64,000 nt of DNA from Streptomyces rapamycinicus NRRL 5491 (GCF_024298965.1 NZ_CP085193.1:9114001-9178000), one strand, 5' to 3'. Counted from the first letter of the stretch, positions 53,623-62,918 are shown. Translations and numbers: made by a program. Notes: a model not told the origin generated them from the letters alone.

Positions 53623-53646
53623 GCGTGCCTCCCGGGCAACCACTCA

Positions 53647-53662
53647 CTAAGCGACTGCTCAG
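53647..53662. promoter_or_regulatory. TetR operator, site 2 (MaoC promoter)
   Basis: CTAAGCGACTGCTCAG, 25 bp upstream of the MaoC start codon. It is closely related to the site at 52498. Confidence 0.6.
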
Positions 53663-53729
53663 CATGGTGGGCTGACCTGGGCGCTGTCAACGCGGCCCGC
53701 GCCGACGCGGCCGTCGGCGTGCGTCAGCT

Positions 53730-53809
53730 GTCGACGGCGAGTGTCGGCGATCGACGGCGAGTGTCAGCGGTCGAGGGCGAGTGTCAGCTGTCGACGGTGA
53801 CCGACGGCG
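53730..53809. repeat. Four tandem 20-bp repeats
   Basis: Units of GTCGACGGCGAGTGTCAGCG type are repeated four times with small changes (53730, 53750, 53770, 53790), in the gap between the MaoC and zinc-ribbon genes. No other content is seen in this gap. Confidence 0.85.
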
Positions 53810-53894
53810 GTCTCAGGGGATTCCGGCGCGCTCGCCGGTCGTCCGGTTGTTCAAAGGGTCCGACGAGCGCGCTCCCGGCCGGGGCGGCCGGGTG

Positions 53895-54506
53895 TCATAC
53901 GGCGGCGTACCGGCTCATCCGGACCACGCGCCGGGCCGCCGCCAGGGCCTCGGTGGTCAGCAGCGGCAGCGGCACCACGATGCCGCAGTCCGCGCAGACC
54001 GGCCCGGCCGAGGGATAGCGGTCCAGGTCCTCGCGCCAGACCAGGCTCGGTCGGATGCAGACCGGGCAGGCCGCCCCGGGGCCCGACTCCATCGCCGCGA
54101 TCAGCCGTCGCAGCACATCGGCGAGGCGGTCGTCGGGGTGGGTCGAGGGGCTCTCGCAGGGAATGATGTCGCATCCGCCCCAGGTGCGCAGATGCCAGTC
54201 GTCGACAGCGCTCGGCTGCCGGATGCCGAGAAGTTTCTCCTGCCTGCGCCGGGCGGCGAAGTCCGCCTCGTACGCGAGCCACAGGGTGCGGGCCTCCTCG
54301 AGCTCCTCAAGGGCGGTGAGCAGTCCTAGGGGGTCCGGCCTGCGATCCTCCGGGGTGATCCCGGAGCGGGTGCACAGATGGTGCCAGGTCGCCCGGTGCC
54401 CGTACGGCGCGAACCGTTCCAGGCATTTGCGCAGCGATGTGCGCCGAGCGGTGATGTGTCTGCGTGGATTGCGAACCTCTCGGGCGAGTGCTCTGAAACC
54501 GGCCAC
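53895..54506 (-). CDS. Hypothetical protein with C-terminal zinc ribbon
   Basis: 203 residues. A basic N-terminus (RNPRRHITARRTSLRK) leads to a helical middle region with LEELEEARTLWLAYEADFAARR, and a C-terminal CPVC and CADC pair about 32 residues apart, as in a zinc ribbon. No known family is recognised. GTG 54506 has GGAGG about nine bases upstream. Codon bias is good. Confidence 0.65.
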   Translation of the reverse strand: MAGFRALAREVRNPRRHITARRTSLRKCLERFAPYGHRATWHHLCTRSGITPEDRRPDPLGLLTALEELEEARTLWLAYEADFAARRRQEKLLGIRQPSAVDDWHLRTWGGCDIIPCESPSTHPDDRLADVLRRLIAAMESGPGAACPVCIRPSLVWREDLDRYPSAGPVCADCGIVVPLPLLTTEALAAARRVVRMSRYAAV

Positions 54507-54706
54507 TTCCTACCACCTCCGCGATTGCGGACCCGACTCGTTGTCGAATGGACGTAACGCAGCGCGATCCGGATCCATCGAATTCCCTGGATCTTCGCGG
54601 GCAGTCCTCATTGGTCCCCAAGCGGAAAGAAGTTGACGCCCGCTCATCTTCCGGGCCGCTAATACCGCCGGTAACCTCCGTCCGACGGCAATCGGGAGGA
54701 GCGCAC

Positions 54707-57541
54707 ATGCGACGACGAACCCCCAGGCCCACCAGAACCCGCAAGTTCACCAGTACCGTGCTCGCCGCGGCCGCCGCGCTCGGCCTCGGCATCGCCCTCG
54801 CGGCCCCGGTGCCCCAGCCGGCCCGGGCGGAGCCCGCCCCGGCGGCCGCCACCGACTACTGCCGGGGCCAGTGCTCCGACATCCTCCCACCGGGCGCCAC
54901 GGGCAACGCCACCCTCGCCGACATCCTCGCCAACCGGGTGCTGGGCACCCACCCCGAGCACAGCGCCGACCAGCTCGGCCCGTACGGCGATCTGGCGAGC
55001 GGCTACCCCACCCTCACCGACGACAAGCTGAACAGCTTCTTCAACGACTCCTCCTTCGGGGTCCCCGCCGACCAGGTCGCCTCGGTGACCAAGCCGCGCG
55101 ACGACGTCACGATCACCCGCGACAAGAAGACCGGCGTCCCGCACATCCAGGGCACCACCCGCGAGGGCACCGAGTTCGGCGCCGGATACGCCGCCGCCCA
55201 GGACCGGCTGTGGCTGATGGACCTCTTCCGCCACGTGGGCCGCGGCGAGCTGACCCCGTTCGCCGGCGGCGCCCCCGCCAACCAGGGCCTGGAACAGGAC
55301 TTCTTCCGCCAGGCGCCGTACACCGAAGCGGACTACCAGGCGCAGATCGACTACATCCTCGCCCACGGCGGAGAGCGCGGCCGCCAGGCGCTGGCCGACG
55401 CCCAGGCGTATGTCGACGGCATCAACGCCTACGCCAAGAAGTCCAAGGACGGCCGGTACTTCCCCGGTGAGTACGTGCTCACCGGCCATATCGACGCGAT
55501 CACCAACGCCGGTGAGATCCAGCCGTTCAAGCTCACCGACCTGATCGCGCTCGCCTCCGTCGTCGGCGCGCTCTTCGGCAACGGCGGGGGCGGCGAGGTG
55601 GAGGGCGCGCTCTCGCTGCTCGCCGCCCAGCAGAAGTACGGCCTCGCCGAGGGCACCAAGGTGTGGGAGTCCTTCCGGGAGCGCAACGACCCGGAGGCGG
55701 TGCTGACCGTACGGGACGGCAGCTTCCCGTACGCCGGGAAGCCCGCTGCGCCCAAGGGCACCGCCCTGCCCGACAGCGGCTCGGTCACCCCCGAACAGCT
55801 CGTCTACGACCGCGAGGGCGGCGCCGCCACCAAGGCCCGCACCCGGGTCAGGGCCCCCAAGTCGTCCCTGGAGCCGCTGCGCGGCATCTACGACGACGGA
55901 GTGCTGCCCCGCGATCTGTTCAGCCGGAAGAAGGGCATGTCCAACGCGCTCGTGGTCTCCGGCAAGTACACCGGGAGCGGCCACCCGGTGGCCGTCTTCG
56001 GCCCCCAGACCGGCTACTTCGCCCCGCAGCTGCTGATGCTCCAGGAGATCCAGGGCCCGGGGATCAGCGCCCGCGGCGCCTCCTTCGCGGGGGTCGGGAT
56101 GTACGTCCAGCTCGGCCGGGGCCAGGACTACGCCTGGAGCGCCACCACCTCCGCCCAGGACATCACCGACACCTACGCGGTCGAGCTGTGCTCCCCGGAC
56201 GGCTCCGCGCCGTCCAAGGACTCCACGTACTACCGCTATCGCGGCGCCTGTGTGCCGATGGACAAGCTGGAGCGGCGCAACGCCTGGAAGCCCACCCTCG
56301 CCGACTCCACCGCCGCCGGCTCGTACCGGATGCAGGTCTACCGCACCAACTACGGGCTGGTGACCCATCGCGCGACCGTCGGCGGCAAACCGGTGGCCTA
56401 CACCATGCTGCGCTCCACCTACCGCCACGAGGCCGACTCCATCATCGGCTTCCAGATGCTCAACGACCCCGGCTATGTGACCGACGCCAAGTCCTTCCAG
56501 AGCGCGGCGCAGCACATCAACTACACCTTCAACTGGTTCTACGCCGACTCCCGGCAGACCGGGTACTACAACAGCGGGCTCAACCCGGTGCGCGCCGCGG
56601 ACGTCGACTCCTCGCTGCCGGTGCAGGCCGAAACCGCCTATGAGTGGCGGGACTTCGACCCGAAGGACAACACCGCGGCCGCCACCCCGCCCGCCGAACA
56701 CCCCCAGTCCATCGGCCAGGACTACTACATCAGCTGGAACAACAAACTGGCCAAGGACTACAGCGCGGCCGGGTTCGGCAACGGCTCGGTGCACCGCGGC
56801 AACCTCCTCGACGACCGGGTGCGCGCCCTGGTCCGCAAGGGCGGTGTCACCCGCTCCGCGCTCACCCGTGCCATGGCCGAGGCGGCCGTCACCGATCTGC
56901 GCGGTGAGGACGTGCTGCCGGAGCTGCTGAAGGTGGTGCGCTCGGGGCCCATCGACGACCCCCAGCTGGCGACCGCCGTACAGCAGCTGGACTCCTGGCA
57001 GTCGGCGGGCTCACAGCGCCATGAGACCAGCGCCGGATCGCACACCTACGGCCACGCCGACGCGGTGCGGATCATGGACGCCTGGTGGCCGCTGCTGGTC
57101 GAGGCCGAGTTCAAATCCGGCCTGGGCGACGGGCTCTACGACGCGCTGCGCACCAATCTGTCCGTCGACGAATCGCCCTCGGCCGGGCACGGCCCCACCG
57201 GCTCGCACGCCGGATCGTCCTTCCAGTACGGCTGGTGGTCCTATGTCGACAAGGACCTGCGCACGGTCCTCGGTGAGGACGTCAAGGGCCCGCTGGCCCG
57301 GCCGTACTGCGGCGGCGGGCAGCTGACCGCCTGCCGTGACGCCCTGCTGGCCAGCCTGAAGACGGCCGTGGGCAAGACCGCCGCCCAGGTCTACCCGGGG
57401 GACGACAACTGCTCCGCGGGCGACCAGTGGTGCGCCGACACCATCATCCAACGGCCCGTCGGCGGGCTCACCCACGACAAGATCAGCTGGCAGAACCGGC
57501 CCACCTTCCAGCAGGTGGTGGAGTTCCCGGCGCACCGCTGA
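54707..57541 (+). CDS. Secreted penicillin acylase-family (Ntn-hydrolase) enzyme
   Basis: 944 residues. A signal peptide (TSTVLAAAAALGLGIALAAPV, cleaved near PARAEPAPA) is followed by an alpha-chain region (DDVTITRDKKTGVPHIQGTT, AAAQDRLWLMDLFRHVGRGEL). A cleavable spacer ends at GMSNALVVSGKYT, where the Ser after Met becomes the nucleophile of the beta chain. Family members cleave amide side chains of beta-lactams, acyl-homoserine lactones or cyclic lipopeptides. The substrate cannot be set here. ATG 54707 follows GGAGGA. Confidence 0.9.
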   Translation: MRRRTPRPTRTRKFTSTVLAAAAALGLGIALAAPVPQPARAEPAPAAATDYCRGQCSDILPPGATGNATLADILANRVLGTHPEHSADQLGPYGDLASGYPTLTDDKLNSFFNDSSFGVPADQVASVTKPRDDVTITRDKKTGVPHIQGTTREGTEFGAGYAAAQDRLWLMDLFRHVGRGELTPFAGGAPANQGLEQDFFRQAPYTEADYQAQIDYILAHGGERGRQALADAQAYVDGINAYAKKSKDGRYFPGEYVLTGHIDAITNAGEIQPFKLTDLIALASVVGALFGNGGGGEVEGALSLLAAQQKYGLAEGTKVWESFRERNDPEAVLTVRDGSFPYAGKPAAPKGTALPDSGSVTPEQLVYDREGGAATKARTRVRAPKSSLEPLRGIYDDGVLPRDLFSRKKGMSNALVVSGKYTGSGHPVAVFGPQTGYFAPQLLMLQEIQGPGISARGASFAGVGMYVQLGRGQDYAWSATTSAQDITDTYAVELCSPDGSAPSKDSTYYRYRGACVPMDKLERRNAWKPTLADSTAAGSYRMQVYRTNYGLVTHRATVGGKPVAYTMLRSTYRHEADSIIGFQMLNDPGYVTDAKSFQSAAQHINYTFNWFYADSRQTGYYNSGLNPVRAADVDSSLPVQAETAYEWRDFDPKDNTAAATPPAEHPQSIGQDYYISWNNKLAKDYSAAGFGNGSVHRGNLLDDRVRALVRKGGVTRSALTRAMAEAAVTDLRGEDVLPELLKVVRSGPIDDPQLATAVQQLDSWQSAGSQRHETSAGSHTYGHADAVRIMDAWWPLLVEAEFKSGLGDGLYDALRTNLSVDESPSAGHGPTGSHAGSSFQYGWWSYVDKDLRTVLGEDVKGPLARPYCGGGQLTACRDALLASLKTAVGKTAAQVYPGDDNCSAGDQWCADTIIQRPVGGLTHDKISWQNRPTFQQVVEFPAHR

Positions 57542-57546
57542 GGCCA

Positions 57547-57585
57547 TGAGGGCGGGGCCCCGCACCCGGCGGGGCCCCGCCCTCA
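57547..57585. terminator. 17-bp-stem bidirectional terminator
   Basis: A perfect inverted repeat (TGAGGGCGGGGCCCCGC and its complement at 57569-57585) with a 5-base loop between the acylase and alpha/beta hydrolase stop codons. This is the strongest hairpin noticed in the window. Confidence 0.8.
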
Positions 57586-57591
57586 GGACCG

Positions 57592-58905
57592 CTACCCCTC
57601 TCCGATCCGGCCCGCGCGCAGCACCACCCGGGCCAGCTCCTCATGGCAGATGTCGCTGTGTGCCCCGGCCGGCGGCACACCGTGCCGGACCACCTCCGAG
57701 ACATCGACGCTCACATAGCCCCCGGCCGGGAACGGGCCGTCCAGCGCCTCGGCCAGCTCCAGCCGCCGGCAGTCCGCCACCGCCTGGACGCCGTCGTACC
57801 CGATCGCCCCCCAGCGGATGTCGCCCGGCAGCAGCGAGGCATCGTCCCAGGACACCCGCGACGCCACCGGGTACAGCAGCCCGAGCGCGGTGTCATGGCG
57901 CGAATGGCAGGACACCACGGGCCCGCCGACCCGGCGCGGGGCGTCGTGCAGCACCCCGCCGCGGTCGGCGGCGTGTGGCAGCCGCTCGGCGAAGGCGTAG
58001 TGCGAGAACGCCCCCTGGAGCAGGGTCACCGACGCCACCGTGACGCCCTCCTCCAGCCCGGTCAGCGCGAACGACACCAGCCGGCCGCCGAAGCTGTGGC
58101 CGACCAGATGGAGCCGCGGCGCGGGCCGCAGGGCCGCGAGGGCGCCGAGCACCGGCCCGAGGCCCTCGCGCCCGACCGTGCCGGCCCGCCGCTTCATCAC
58201 GTAGTACGTCCCCTGGCGCAGCAGTTCGTGCGCCCCGTCCCAGAGCCCGCCGAGCCCGCTGTCGAAGACGGCGCGGTCCTCCGCGTCGGTCTTCCCGCGC
58301 GCCTCGGTGAGCGCCGCGGCGAACCGCTCGCAGACCTCGGTCACGTCCTCCCCGAACATCGCCGGTACGCCGTCCTCGTCCGGCTCCGCGTCGGTGTCCG
58401 CCGCGTCCCCCGCGCCGCCGGACATCGCGCGCACCCGCACCAGACCGCGCAGCAGCACCGCGAACTCGTCCAGCGCCGCCAGCCGTTCCGGCCGCTCGGC
58501 CAGCAGCTCCGCGAGGCGCGCCACGATCTGCTGCCGCCCCGGGAAGACCACCTCCAGCGCCCGGTGGGTCTCCGCGTCGAGCCCCGGGGGCGCCCCGGGC
58601 GCCTGCTCCCGGGGTAAGCCCCCGAGCGACTCGTCGGCGAACCGCATCGACGGCCACACCACTCCCACATAGCCCGGCCGCGCCGGGCCCGCCTCGCCGA
58701 GCAGCCCCGGGAAGGGCGCGAAGAAGCGGTCGTACAGTCGTGTGGCCATCGTCCGGGTGTTGTTCCAGCCGTGCGAGAACACCACCAGATCGGTGAGCTC
58801 CGCCTGCGCGGCCTGTTCCAGCAGCCGGTCAAGCTGCCGGGTGTCGACGTCCCCGTAGGCGTCGAATCTCAGCTCCCAGTACGGCCTTACGCTCATCCCC
58901 GTCAT
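57592..58905 (-). CDS. Alpha/beta hydrolase-fold protein, probable serine hydrolase
   Basis: 437 residues. The nucleophile elbow GHSFGG (about 270-275) follows a beta-strand (RLHLVGHS). The N-terminal half includes TDLVVFSHGWNNTR, an oxyanion-hole-like HGW, and a long insertion rich in Asp/Glu. It is probably cytoplasmic, as no signal peptide is seen. The substrate is unknown. ATG 58905 has GAGGGG eight bases upstream. Codon 97 is TTA, so translation may need bldA tRNA. Confidence 0.78.
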   Translation of the reverse strand: MTGMSVRPYWELRFDAYGDVDTRQLDRLLEQAAQAELTDLVVFSHGWNNTRTMATRLYDRFFAPFPGLLGEAGPARPGYVGVVWPSMRFADESLGGLPREQAPGAPPGLDAETHRALEVVFPGRQQIVARLAELLAERPERLAALDEFAVLLRGLVRVRAMSGGAGDAADTDAEPDEDGVPAMFGEDVTEVCERFAAALTEARGKTDAEDRAVFDSGLGGLWDGAHELLRQGTYYVMKRRAGTVGREGLGPVLGALAALRPAPRLHLVGHSFGGRLVSFALTGLEEGVTVASVTLLQGAFSHYAFAERLPHAADRGGVLHDAPRRVGGPVVSCHSRHDTALGLLYPVASRVSWDDASLLPGDIRWGAIGYDGVQAVADCRRLELAEALDGPFPAGGYVSVDVSEVVRHGVPPAGAHSDICHEELARVVLRAGRIGEG

Positions 58906-59204
58906 CGTTCTTTCCCCTCGGATGGTCCGATGTGCGTGCATCGTCCCAACTGCTCCGACCGCTGGCCATACGACACGCGTACGGTCGCCGTCGGACAATC
59001 GGCCAGCCGTTCGACTTACCCGGAATGGGACGGGCGGAACCTGGAATGTTGGGCTCCGTCATCATCCGGCGATAGGGAATTCCCGAATATCCATCGGAAG
59101 AATATCGCCGCTGTTCTCGGGATCAGTACATGACAAGGCGCTGCACTATGCTGCGAACGGAAACGTCATTGGGGTGCCGAATACTCTTCGAGCGGAAGGC
59201 CGGA
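58906..59204. promoter_or_regulatory. 299-bp divergent promoter region, hydrolase/LysR
   Basis: The right part is AT-richer. It contains GGGAATTCCC (59075-59084), a palindrome of LysR-target type, and two GAATATC copies (59085 and about 59100). No gene is seen. Confidence 0.5.
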
Positions 59205-60245
59205 ATGCCCTTAAAGGATCGATGGCAGTACCCGACGGCGCTGCTGGACACCACGATGGACCAGCTCAGGACGTTGCTCGCGGTCCATGAGGCGGGTACC
59301 GCGCTGGGTGCCGCCCGGCTGCTGGGGCGGGAGCAGTCCAGTGTGCAGAAACAACTGGACACCCTGAACCGGAACTTCGGCGCACTGTGCGGAGAGCCGC
59401 TGGTGGTCAAACGGGGACGCAGTCAGAATGTGCTCTTCACCGCGACCGGGGAGTCACTCGCCGGACTCGCGCGCGGCACCCTGGAGGACTGGCGGGACGG
59501 GCTGCACGACTGCCGCCGCCGACTCGGCAGCCGGCTCGTGGTCGGCTCCACCCGTTACACCCTCGGCTTTCTGCTGAATGCCGTGGAGCTGGTCACCGAG
59601 GAATTCGACGGCCGGGGCGTCGAGCTCAAGGTCGAGCATGTGCGCACCCGGGATCTGCTCCAGCGGCTCGACGCCAAGGAGCTCGACCTGGTCTGCGGCA
59701 GCGTCCTCACCACGGCGGGCCACGACGACCGGCTGAGAGGCTTCGAGGTGATGGAGTGGCGGCGCAGCGGTCTTTCCCTGGTCACCAGCCTCGACGCCGA
59801 GGAACTGCCCGGGCCCTCGGTCCCGGTGAGCGAGCTGCCCCGGCTGCCGCTCGCGGTCTCGGCCGACGGCCTCATACCCGGCTTCCTGCGCGGCTGGTTC
59901 GGCGCCCGCTACCGCCAGGAACTGCACATCGCCGCCGAGATCGACACCGTGCAGTACGGACTTGAGCTGCTCTCCTCGGGGGTGCTGCGCGGCTGTGTGC
60001 TGGTCACCGAGGGCATCGGCGACGCGGTGGCCGACGGGCGGATCCGGGCCGGGGCCGGGCTGCGCACCCTGGAGCTGACCGACGGCATGGGCCCGGAGCT
60101 GGAAGTGCTGGTCGGGGTGTTCGTACGGGCCGGGGAGCGCTCCGCGCAGGACGCCGGCCATCCGCTCAATGTGCTGTGGAGCGCGCTCGCCGGGGAGAAC
60201 GCGCGGTGGCGCAGCGTCATGCGCAAGGAGCGCCCCGGCCGGTAA
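59205..60245 (+). CDS. LysR-family transcriptional regulator
   Basis: 346 residues. The N-terminal helix-turn-helix (LRTLLAVHEAGTALGAARLLGREQSSVQKQLDTLNR) is that of LysR proteins, followed by the substrate-binding-protein-like effector domain (LVVGSTRYTLGFLLNAVE, LDLVCGSVLTT). ATG 59205 has GGAAGG upstream. Codon 3 is TTA (M-P-L), which would make this regulator bldA-dependent. It diverges from the alpha/beta hydrolase gene, also TTA-containing, which it may control. Confidence 0.82.
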   Translation: MPLKDRWQYPTALLDTTMDQLRTLLAVHEAGTALGAARLLGREQSSVQKQLDTLNRNFGALCGEPLVVKRGRSQNVLFTATGESLAGLARGTLEDWRDGLHDCRRRLGSRLVVGSTRYTLGFLLNAVELVTEEFDGRGVELKVEHVRTRDLLQRLDAKELDLVCGSVLTTAGHDDRLRGFEVMEWRRSGLSLVTSLDAEELPGPSVPVSELPRLPLAVSADGLIPGFLRGWFGARYRQELHIAAEIDTVQYGLELLSSGVLRGCVLVTEGIGDAVADGRIRAGAGLRTLELTDGMGPELEVLVGVFVRAGERSAQDAGHPLNVLWSALAGENARWRSVMRKERPGR

Positions 60246-60253
60246 CCCGCCCG

Positions 60254-60319
60254 CCGTCGGCGGGTGATCCCTCGACCGTCGGTGGGTAATCCCTCGACCG
60301 TCTGCCGGTAACCCCTCGA
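60254..60319. repeat. Three tandem 22-bp repeats after the LysR gene
   Basis: Units like CCGTCGGCGGGTGATCCCTC (22 bp including GA) start at 60254, 60276 and 60298, and a partial one follows at 60320. They are in the gap before the SDR gene. Confidence 0.85.
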
Positions 60320-60357
60320 CCGTCCGCGGGGTGGCAGATGTGCCTCTTCCGTTTGCA

Positions 60358-60370
60358 CATACCGACTGGT
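60358..60370. promoter_or_regulatory. TetR-type operator of the acyl-CoA locus
   Basis: CATACCGACTGGT, followed by TAGTC, 52 bp before the SDR start. The 13-mer matches that before the molybdopterin oxidoreductase on the opposite strand (27805-27817). The TetR encoded at 62940 is the nearest candidate. Confidence 0.6.
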
Positions 60371-60421
60371 TAGTCTGCTGCGGCAGGAGCCTGACAGAGC
60401 CGATCCGAGGAGCTGCGAATC

Positions 60422-61204
60422 GTGGGTACCGTGCATGGGGCGCGTGTAGTGGTCACCGGAGCGGGCGGCGGCATCGGCGCCGCCCTCGCCCGGCGCTTCG
60501 CCGCCGAGGGCGCCCAGGTCGTGGTCAACGACCTCGACGCGGCCAAGGCCGCCTCCGTCGCCGGGGAGATCGGCGGGATCCCCGTCCCCGGTGACGCCTC
60601 CGGTGTCGTACCCGCGGCGCGCGAGGCGCTGGGCGGCGGCATCGACATCTTCTGCGCCAACGCGGGGGTCGGCCACGACGGCGGCCCCGAGGCCGACGAG
60701 GCGCTGTGGCAGCAGTCCTGGGACGTCAATGTGATGGCCCATGTGCGGGCCGCCCGGGAGCTGCTGCCCGAGTGGCTGGAGCGCGGCAGCGGCCGCTTCG
60801 TGGCCACCGTCTCCGCCGCCGGGATCCTCACCATGATCGGCTCGGCGCCGTACGCCGTCTCCAAGCACGCCGCGCTCGCCTTCGCCGAATGGCTCTCGGC
60901 CACCTACCGCCACCGCGGCATCGGCGTCCACGCCGTCTGCCCGCAGGGGGTGCGCACCGACATGCTCACCGCCTCCGGGACCGCCGGGGAGCTGGTGCTG
61001 GCGCCCACCGCGATCGAGCCCGAGCAGGTGGCCGACGCGGTCCTCGCGGGGATCGACGAGGAGCGCTTCCTGATCCTTCCGCACCCCGAGGTGGCCCGCC
61101 ACTACGCCTCCCGCGCCGGTGACACCGACCGCTGGCTGGGTGGCATCAACAAGCTCCAGCGCAAGCTCGAAGAGGTCGAGGCGGCGTCCGGGACCTCGGG
61201 CTGA
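60422..61204 (+). CDS. Short-chain dehydrogenase/reductase
   Basis: 260 residues. The cofactor loop is TGAGGGIGAALA (12-23) and Asn-Asp-Leu at the end of strand 2 favours NAD. Catalytic residues are Ser in TVSAAG and the YAVSK pair (Tyr about 152, Lys about 156). It likely oxidises a hydroxyacyl-CoA or sterol-like alcohol. GTG 60422 follows GAGGAG. It is the first gene of an acyl-CoA locus (SDR, ligase, TetR). Confidence 0.88.
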   Translation: MGTVHGARVVVTGAGGGIGAALARRFAAEGAQVVVNDLDAAKAASVAGEIGGIPVPGDASGVVPAAREALGGGIDIFCANAGVGHDGGPEADEALWQQSWDVNVMAHVRAARELLPEWLERGSGRFVATVSAAGILTMIGSAPYAVSKHAALAFAEWLSATYRHRGIGVHAVCPQGVRTDMLTASGTAGELVLAPTAIEPEQVADAVLAGIDEERFLILPHPEVARHYASRAGDTDRWLGGINKLQRKLEEVEAASGTSG

Positions 61205-61274
61205 CCCGGCGGCCGGTCGCTCCCGTATCTTCCCGCCCCACCACCCTCACCCCCGTCCAGACAGGGCCGCTCCC

Positions 61275-62918
61275 ATGACCACGTACCAGGACCAGCCATG
61301 GCTCGCTCAGCTCAATGAGAAGCAGCGCCGGCCGATCGTCCCGCGGCCGAGTCCGCTGCACGCGTTCCGGGACGCCGTGCGCACCGCCCCCGACCATCCG
61401 GCGCTCGCCTACTTCGACGGACGGCTGACCTACCGGGAGGCCGACGAGCTCTCCGACGGCATTGCCGGCCATCTCGCCGAGCGCGGCTTCAGGCCCGGCG
61501 ACCGCGTCGCGATCATGCTCCAGAACACCCCGCACTTCGTGCTCGCGCTGCTGGGGGCCTGGAAGGCGGGCGGTACGGTCGTCCCGGTCAACCCCATGTA
61601 CAAGGGCGCCGAGCTCGCGCACATCCTCGGCGACGCCGAGGTGAGCGCCCTGGTCTGCTCCCGCCACGGCTGGGAGGACTACATACGCGACACGGCCGCC
61701 GCGTCCCCGGTGCGCATCGCCCTCACCGCCGACGCCCGCGACCTCCAGACCCGCGACGACGAGCGGGTACTGCGCGACCAGCCCATCCCGGTCCCCGAGG
61801 ACACCCAGGATCTCCTCACCGTCGCCCGCGCCGGGGCCCGCCCGCCGTCCGTCCCCGCCCCGAGCCCCGATGACATCGCACTGATCAGCTACACCTCCGG
61901 GACCAGCGGCACCCCCAAGGGCGCCACCAACACCCACGGCAACATCTCCTACAACGCCGACCGGCAGCACCTCCTCCATGAGCTGCCCACCGGTTCGACG
62001 CTCTTCGCGCTCGCCCCGCTGTTCCACATCACCGGCATGGTCTGCCAGCTGTGCGCGTGCGTCTCCGGAGCCGGCACCCTGGCCCTGGCCTACCGCTTCG
62101 AGACCGGTGTCGTCCTCGACGCCTTCGCCGAGCACCGCCCCCTCTACACCGTGGGCCCCTCCACCGCCTTCATGGCGTTGATGGCCCACCCCCGGGCCAC
62201 CCGCGACCACTTCTCGTCCTTCCGCATCATCTCCTCCGGCGGCGCCCCGCTGCCGCCCGCGCTGGTCGAACGGTTCCAGAGCGGCTTCGGCCCGTATCTG
62301 CACAACGGCTACGGCCTCACCGAGTGCACCGCGCCCTGCGCCAGCGTCCCGCCCGGGGTCCGCGCCCCCGTCGACCCGGTCTCCGGCACCCTCGCCGTCG
62401 GCGTCCCCGGCGCCGACACCGTCGTGCGCATCGCGGACGACGAGGGGCGGGACGTGCCGTTCGGCGAGCAGGGCGAGATCGTCGTCAGCGGCCCGATGGT
62501 GGTGCCCGGCTACTGGCGGCGGCCGGAGGCGACCGCGGCCGCCCTCCCGGACGGGGAACTGCGCACCGGCGACATCGGTTTCATGGACGAGGGCGGCTGG
62601 CTGTACGTGGTCGACCGCAAGAAGGACATGATCAACGCCTCGGGGTTCAAGGTGTGGCCGCGCGAGGTCGAGGACGTGCTCTACACTCACCCCGCCGTGC
62701 GGGAGGCGGCCGTCGTCGGCAAACCCGACGCGTACCGCGGCGAGACGGTCAAGGCCTATGTGAGCCTCCGATCAGGGGCCGAGGTCACACCGGACGAGCT
62801 GTCCGCGTACTGTGCGGAGCGGCTGGCCGCGTACAAGTACCCCCGCGAGGTGGAGATCCTGCCCGAGCTGCCGAAGACGACCAGTGGCAAGATCCTCCGG
62901 CGGGAACTGCGAGGATGA
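61275..62918 (+). CDS. Long-chain acyl-CoA ligase (FadD-like)
   Basis: 547 residues, ANL superfamily. P-loop SYTSGTSGTPKGA (about 197), HNGYGLTEC (A5), TGDIGFMDEGGWLYVVDRKKDMIN (A7-A8) and the C-terminal catalytic Lys in TSGKILRREL. It activates a fatty or aromatic acid to its CoA ester. It lies 70 bp after the SDR gene and 21 bp before the TetR gene in one apparent operon. Confidence 0.92.
   Translation: MTTYQDQPWLAQLNEKQRRPIVPRPSPLHAFRDAVRTAPDHPALAYFDGRLTYREADELSDGIAGHLAERGFRPGDRVAIMLQNTPHFVLALLGAWKAGGTVVPVNPMYKGAELAHILGDAEVSALVCSRHGWEDYIRDTAAASPVRIALTADARDLQTRDDERVLRDQPIPVPEDTQDLLTVARAGARPPSVPAPSPDDIALISYTSGTSGTPKGATNTHGNISYNADRQHLLHELPTGSTLFALAPLFHITGMVCQLCACVSGAGTLALAYRFETGVVLDAFAEHRPLYTVGPSTAFMALMAHPRATRDHFSSFRIISSGGAPLPPALVERFQSGFGPYLHNGYGLTECTAPCASVPPGVRAPVDPVSGTLAVGVPGADTVVRIADDEGRDVPFGEQGEIVVSGPMVVPGYWRRPEATAAALPDGELRTGDIGFMDEGGWLYVVDRKKDMINASGFKVWPREVEDVLYTHPAVREAAVVGKPDAYRGETVKAYVSLRSGAEVTPDELSAYCAERLAAYKYPREVEILPELPKTTSGKILRRELRG

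Noticed and set aside
60254..60319. CRISPR-like array at the 22-bp repeats
   Set aside because: The units are directly tandem with no spacers, and there are no cas genes.
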